Shown here piece after piece: positions 60,130-64,000 of a DNA stretch of 64,000 nucleotides. Made by a program: the position numbers and the translations under genes. The DNA is from Pseudomonas alcaligenes (lineage in GTDB: Bacteria; Pseudomonadota; Gammaproteobacteria; Pseudomonadales; Pseudomonadaceae), in NCBI RefSeq assembly GCF_014490745.1, contig NZ_LZEU01000001.1, forward strand, positions 868,001 to 932,000, in the 5' to 3' direction. The notes beneath the pieces are model-generated. The model made no database searches. It saw only the letters and a program-made list of their open reading frames with translations, and was not told where the DNA came from. Position 1 is the first letter of the stretch. Each line of letters begins with the position of its first letter.

Positions 60130-61794
60130 TCAACCGCGGTGGCGACCGCGGAAGAAGTCGATCAGACCCTGGGTCGAGGCGTCCTCGGCCGGCGGCTGAT
60201 CCCAGCCGGTCAGGCGCTGGTAGACGCCCTTGCCGAGTTCCTTGCCGAGCTCCACTCCCCACTGGTCGAAGGCATTGATGCCCCAGATCACGCTCTGCAC
60301 GAACACCTTGTGCTCGTACATCGCCACCAGCGCGCCAAGGCGCCGCGGGCTGATGCGTTCGAGCACCAGGGTGTTGCTCGGGCGGTTGCCGGGGATCACC
60401 TTGTGCGGCGCCAGGCGCTGCACTTCGGCCTCGGCCAGGCCCTTGGCGCGCAGCTCGGCCTCGGCCTCGTCGCGGCATTTGCCGAGCATCAGCGCCTGGC
60501 TTTGCGACAGGCAGTTGGCGTACAGCCACTGGTGGTGGTCGGCCACCGGGTTGTAGCTCACCACCGGCACGATGAAGTCGGCCGGAATCAGCTGGGTGCC
60601 CTGATGCAGCAACTGGTGGTAGGCATGCTGGCCGTTGCAGCCGACACCGCCCCAGATCACCGGGCCGGTATCGGTGCTCACCGGGCTGCCATCCTGACGC
60701 ACACGCTTGCCGTTGGACTCCATGTCCAGCTGCTGCAGGTGCTTGGTGATGTTGCGCAGGTAGTGGTCGTACGGCAGGATCGCGTGGCTCTGCGCGCCCC
60801 AGAAGTTGCCGTACCAGACGCCGAGCAGGGCCAGCAGCACCGGCATGTTCTTCTCGAACGGGGTGCTGCGAAAGTGCGTGTCCATGCTGTAGGCGCCGGA
60901 CAGCAGTTCCTTGAAGTTGGACATGCCGATGGCCAGGGCGATCGGCAGGCCGATGGCCGACCACAGCGAGTAGCGCCCGCCGACCCAGTCCCACATCGGG
61001 AAGATGTTCTTCTCGCGGATGCCGAACTCGATTGCCGCCTGGTTGTTGCTGGTGACGGCGATGAAGTGGCGGTAGAGCTTTTCCTCGGTGCCGCCACGGG
61101 CCAGGTACCAGGTGCGCGCGGCCTGGGCGTTCTTCAGGGTTTCCAGGGTGCCGAAGGACTTGCTGGAGACGATGAACAGGGTGGTCTCGGCATTCAGCTT
61201 GGCGGCCAGTTCATGGAACTCGCTGCCGTCGATATTGGCCAGGTAGTGGCAGCGCACGCCGTGCTGGGTGAACGGCAGCAGGGCCTCGGAAACCAGCTGC
61301 GGGCCAAGGAAGGAACCACCGATGCCGATGTTGACCACGTCGGTGATGGCCTTCTCGCTGTAGCCGCGCCACATGTTGCTGTGGATGCGCCCGACTATGT
61401 CGGTCATCTGGTTGAGCACGCGGTGCACGTCGGGCATCACGTTGACCCCGTCGACCTTGACGCAGTCGCCGATCGGCCGGCGCAGGGCGGTATGCAGGGC
61501 CGGGCGGCCTTCCGAGGCGTTCAGTCGCTCGCCGTTGAACAGCGCCTCGATGGCCTGTTCCAGGCCGGCTTCCTGGGCCAGGTTGACCAGCAGGTCGCGG
61601 GTTTCGCGGTTGATCAGGTTCTTCGAGTAGTCGAGGAACAGGCCGCAGGTGCTCATGGAGAACTGGTTGAAACGCTTGGCGTCGCTGGCGAAGGCTTCGC
61701 GCATGCTGAACGTCTGCATCTGTTCGCGGTGCTGGCGCAGGGCCTGCCAGGCCGGCAGGGTGGTGACATCGAGCGGGTGCTGGTAATACGCCAT
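60130..61794 (-). CDS. pgi: Glucose-6-phosphate isomerase
   Basis: A 554-residue enzyme interconverting glucose-6-P and fructose-6-P. Signatures are [66 protein letters not shown] and [14 protein letters not shown]. Length fits the long bacterial form. AAGGAA is upstream of ATG. Between acs and panD as in P. aeruginosa. Confidence 0.97.
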   Translation of the reverse strand: MAYYQHPLDVTTLPAWQALRQHREQMQTFSMREAFASDAKRFNQFSMSTCGLFLDYSKNLINRETRDLLVNLAQEAGLEQAIEALFNGERLNASEGRPALHTALRRPIGDCVKVDGVNVMPDVHRVLNQMTDIVGRIHSNMWRGYSEKAITDVVNIGIGGSFLGPQLVSEALLPFTQHGVRCHYLANIDGSEFHELAAKLNAETTLFIVSSKSFGTLETLKNAQAARTWYLARGGTEEKLYRHFIAVTSNNQAAIEFGIREKNIFPMWDWVGGRYSLWSAIGLPIALAIGMSNFKELLSGAYSMDTHFRSTPFEKNMPVLLALLGVWYGNFWGAQSHAILPYDHYLRNITKHLQQLDMESNGKRVRQDGSPVSTDTGPVIWGGVGCNGQHAYHQLLHQGTQLIPADFIVPVVSYNPVADHHQWLYANCLSQSQALMLGKCRDEAEAELRAKGLAEAEVQRLAPHKVIPGNRPSNTLVLERISPRRLGALVAMYEHKVFVQSVIWGINAFDQWGVELGKELGKGVYQRLTGWDQPPAEDASTQGLIDFFRGRHRG

Positions 61795-61839
61795 GAGCGG
61801 CTGTTTCCTTGTTATACGGCCGGTGTGCTATCGGGCATT

Positions 61840-61864
61840 AAAAAGCCCGGAAGGTTCCGGGCTT
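61840..61864 (-). terminator. Terminator of panD
   Basis: AAGCCCGGAA (61843-61852) pairs with TTCCGGGCTT (61855-61864); the A-tract at its left gives TTTTTAA on the minus strand. Confidence 0.87.
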
Positions 61865-61888
61865 GAAGTGTAGCGGGGTGCGGATCGC

Positions 61889-62269
61889 TCAGGCGACCTG
61901 CACCGGAATTGCGTTGCTGGTGTGGCTCAGCTCGCCGTCGGCAGCCATGTACAGCACGCGCGGCTGGAAGTTGGCCAGCTCGGCCTCGCTGTAGTGGGCG
62001 TAAGCGCAGATGATCACGCGGTGGCCGACGCCGGCCTTGTGCGCGGCAGCGCCGTTGACCGAGATGATCTTCGAACCTTCCTCGCCGCGGATGGCGTAGG
62101 TGGTGAAACGCTCGCCATTGTCCACGTTGTAGATCTGGATCTGCTCGTACTCGCGGATGCCGGACAGATCCAGCCACTCGCCGTCGATGGCGCAGGAGCC
62201 TTCATAGTCGAGCACCGCATGGGTGACGATGGCGCGGTGCAGCTTGGCCTTGAGCATGATGGCGTGCAT
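61889..62269 (-). CDS. panD: Aspartate 1-decarboxylase proenzyme
   Basis: A 126-residue proenzyme making beta-alanine from aspartate. Self-cleavage between Gly24 and Ser25 is shown by the EGSCAID site, giving a pyruvoyl group. Other family segments are [14 protein letters not shown] and [27 protein letters not shown] is upstream of ATG. Last gene of the pan cluster. Confidence 0.97.
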   Translation of the reverse strand: MHAIMLKAKLHRAIVTHAVLDYEGSCAIDGEWLDLSGIREYEQIQIYNVDNGERFTTYAIRGEEGSKIISVNGAAAHKAGVGHRVIICAYAHYSEAELANFQPRVLYMAADGELSHTSNAIPVQVA

Positions 62270-62345
62270 GACTACTTCCCTCTCGGAATACGGCGGCGGC
62301 AGAGTTTGCCCGAACCCCCGAGGGGGTTCAAGGGCGTGACGCGGG

Positions 62346-63194
62346 TCAGATTTCCAGCGCCAGGTTGTCGATCAGGCGGGTGCTGCCGAGGAAGGCGGCC
62401 ACCAGGATCACCAACTGCCGGGTTTCGCCTGTGGCCGGGCGCAGGTCGTTGCTGTCGCGCACTTCCAGATAGTCCGGGCGCAGGCCGGCGGCTTCCAGGG
62501 CGGCCTTGGCGGTGACGACCAGCTTGGCGAAGTCCTGCTCGCCGCCGCGGATCGCCTCGGCCAGCTGCTGCAGGGTGCGGTACAGCACCGGGGCAATGGC
62601 GCGCTGCTCGGCGTTCAGGTAGCCGTTGCGCGAGGACAGCGCCAGGCCGTCTTCGGCGCGAACGGTCGGTTCGCCGATGATCTGCACCGGCATGTTGAGG
62701 TCGCGCACCAGGGTGCGGATCACCGCCAGCTGCTGGAAGTCCTTCTCGCCGAATACGGCCAGATCCGGCTGCACCATGTTGAACAGCTTGGTCACCACGG
62801 TGGCGACGCCGTCGAAGTGGCCGGGGCGGCTACCGCCGCACAGGCCTTCGGAGACGCCCTGGACGCTGACCAGGGTCTGCCCGGCCATGCCGTCGGGGTA
62901 CATCTCTTCCACCTCGGGGGCGAACAGCAGCTGGCAGCCGGCGCTGACCAGCTTGTCCTGGTCGGCGGCGAGGGTGCGCGGGTAGCTGGCGAGGTCTTCC
63001 TTGGGGCCGAACTGCAGCGGGTTGACGAAGATGCTGGCGACCACGAAGTCGGCGCGCTGGCTGGCCTTTTCCACCAGGGCCATGTGGCCCTCGTGCAGGT
63101 TGCCCATGGTCGGCACGAAGCCGATGCGCTTGCCTTCGGCACGTGCGCGGGCCACGGCGGCGCGCAGCTCGCGCACGGTCTTGACGGTGTTCAT
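62346..63194 (-). CDS. panC: Pantothenate synthetase
   Basis: A 282-residue enzyme joining pantoate and beta-alanine. Motifs are [56 protein letters not shown] and [13 protein letters not shown] 63194 overlaps the panB stop (ATGA), so the open frame further 5' is panB sequence in another frame. Confidence 0.97.
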   Translation of the reverse strand: MNTVKTVRELRAAVARARAEGKRIGFVPTMGNLHEGHMALVEKASQRADFVVASIFVNPLQFGPKEDLASYPRTLAADQDKLVSAGCQLLFAPEVEEMYPDGMAGQTLVSVQGVSEGLCGGSRPGHFDGVATVVTKLFNMVQPDLAVFGEKDFQQLAVIRTLVRDLNMPVQIIGEPTVRAEDGLALSSRNGYLNAEQRAIAPVLYRTLQQLAEAIRGGEQDFAKLVVTAKAALEAAGLRPDYLEVRDSNDLRPATGETRQLVILVAAFLGSTRLIDNLALEI

Positions 63195-63991
63195 GCGGAG
63201 AATCCGTGTTCTTCGGCAGGGAAGCTGACTGCTTTCACCGCCTGGACATAGGCGGCGAGGGCGGCCTGGATATTGGGCTGGCCTTCCATGAAGTTCTTCA
63301 CGAACTTCGGCGAGCGGCCGGTCAGGGACAGGCCGAGCATGTCGTGCAGTACCAGTACCTGGCCGTCGGTGGCCGGGCCGGCGCCAATACCGATGACCGG
63401 GATCTTCACCGACTGGCTGATTTCCGCAGCCAGTTCGCTGGGCACGCATTCGAGCAGGAGCATGGCGGCACCGGCCTGTTCCAGGGCTATGGCGTCGGCA
63501 CGCAGCTGGCGCGCAGCGGCGTCACCGCGGCCCTGCACCTTGTAACCACCGAAGACGTTGACCGCCTGCGGCGTCAGGCCCAGGTGGGCGCACACCGGCA
63601 CGCCGCGCTCGGCCAGCTGGCGAATCGGCTCGGCCAGCCAGGCGGCACCTTCCAGCTTGACCACATGGGCGCCGGCCTGCATCAGCGCAGCGGCGCTGGC
63701 GAAGGTCTGCTCCAGGGTGGCGTAGGCCATGAAAGGCAGGTCGCTGATCAGCAGCGCGCCCTGGTTGCCGCGTTTTACCGCGGCGGTGTGGTAGGCCATG
63801 TCGGCCAGGCTCACCGGCAGGGTGCTGTCGTGGCCTTGCAGAACCATGCCGAGGGAGTCGCCCACCAGCAGCACATCCACACCGGCCTGGCAGGCTGCCT
63901 GGGCGAAGGTGGCGTCGTAGGCGGTCAGCATGGCGATTTTCTCGCCTTTCTGCTTGAGCCCCAGCAGGGTGCTTATGGTTGTATCAGGCAT
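63191..63991 (-). CDS. panB: 3-methyl-2-oxobutanoate hydroxymethyltransferase
   Basis: A 266-residue enzyme, first step of pantothenate synthesis. It begins [20 protein letters not shown]; also [30 protein letters not shown] and [17 protein letters not shown]. Complete; stop codon overlaps panC by 4 bases. It starts 9 bases from the window end. Confidence 0.96.
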   Translation of the reverse strand: MPDTTISTLLGLKQKGEKIAMLTAYDATFAQAACQAGVDVLLVGDSLGMVLQGHDSTLPVSLADMAYHTAAVKRGNQGALLISDLPFMAYATLEQTFASAAALMQAGAHVVKLEGAAWLAEPIRQLAERGVPVCAHLGLTPQAVNVFGGYKVQGRGDAAARQLRADAIALEQAGAAMLLLECVPSELAAEISQSVKIPVIGIGAGPATDGQVLVLHDMLGLSLTGRSPKFVKNFMEGQPNIQAALAAYVQAVKAVSFPAEEHGFSA

Positions 63992-64000
63992 GAAGTCTTC

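Overview
The window reads as a chromosomal segment of a GC-rich gammaproteobacterium of the genus Pseudomonas. The gene order (dld-lldD-lldP, smpB, ratA-rnfH, bamE/fur, recN, grpE-dnaK-dnaJ-dapB, carAB-greA, yhbY, ftsH-folP-glmM-tpiA-secG, two tRNAs, rimP-nusA-infB-rbfA-truB-rpsO-pnp, then acs, pgi, panD-panC-panB) is the one I know from Pseudomonas aeruginosa. The tmRNA tag peptide ANDDNYALAA and the Fur, FtsH and CarA sequences also fit that genus. I cannot name the species. No phage, plasmid, CRISPR array, rRNA operon or insertion sequence is visible.

Positions 1-17,000 hold catabolism and signalling genes: the end of pcaF with pcaD (beta-ketoadipate pathway), an AraC-type regulator, a predicted tyrosine phosphatase joined to an autotransporter barrel, tmRNA, an orphan hybrid sensor kinase, and the lactate module (lldP, lldD and an FAD/Fe-S D-lactate dehydrogenase, with a divergent lldR and a perfect LldR-type operator). 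smpB, the partner of tmRNA, lies about 10 kb further on.

Positions 16,600-31,800 hold stress and core biosynthesis genes: ratA-rnfH, bamE, fur, recN and the heat-shock operon with two sigma-32-like promoters, one of which overlaps the grpE stop codon. After dapB comes a solitary cytosine-C5 DNA methyltransferase with an N-terminal helix-turn-helix, lying between two housekeeping blocks. The carA leader holds a short ORF folded over a strong terminator, which looks like an attenuator.

Positions 31,800-47,600 are the translation and cell-growth block. The rRNA methyltransferase gene rlmE (ftsJ), normally between yhbY and ftsH, is missing. A heat-shock-like promoter remains in the 573-base gap. 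tRNA-Leu(GAG) and initiator tRNA-Met follow secG, and the tRNA-Met has its own clear promoter and terminator. The rimP-nusA-infB-rbfA-truB-rpsO-pnp cluster is complete.

Positions 47,600-64,000 start with less conserved genes: a zinc-finger membrane protein with a helical-repeat tail, a rhomboid protease, three tandem DUF2845-type paralogues, a giant DUF748 envelope protein with an (Ala-Pro)n hexanucleotide repeat, an RlmI-like methyltransferase, an acetyl-CoA acetyltransferase and a DUF2236 protein. They end in acs, pgi and the pantothenate genes. Dispersed palindromic repeats sit at several gene ends. The best candidates for follow-up are the phosphatase-autotransporter, the HTH-methyltransferase, the missing rlmE, the carA leader and the DUF748/DUF2845 array.
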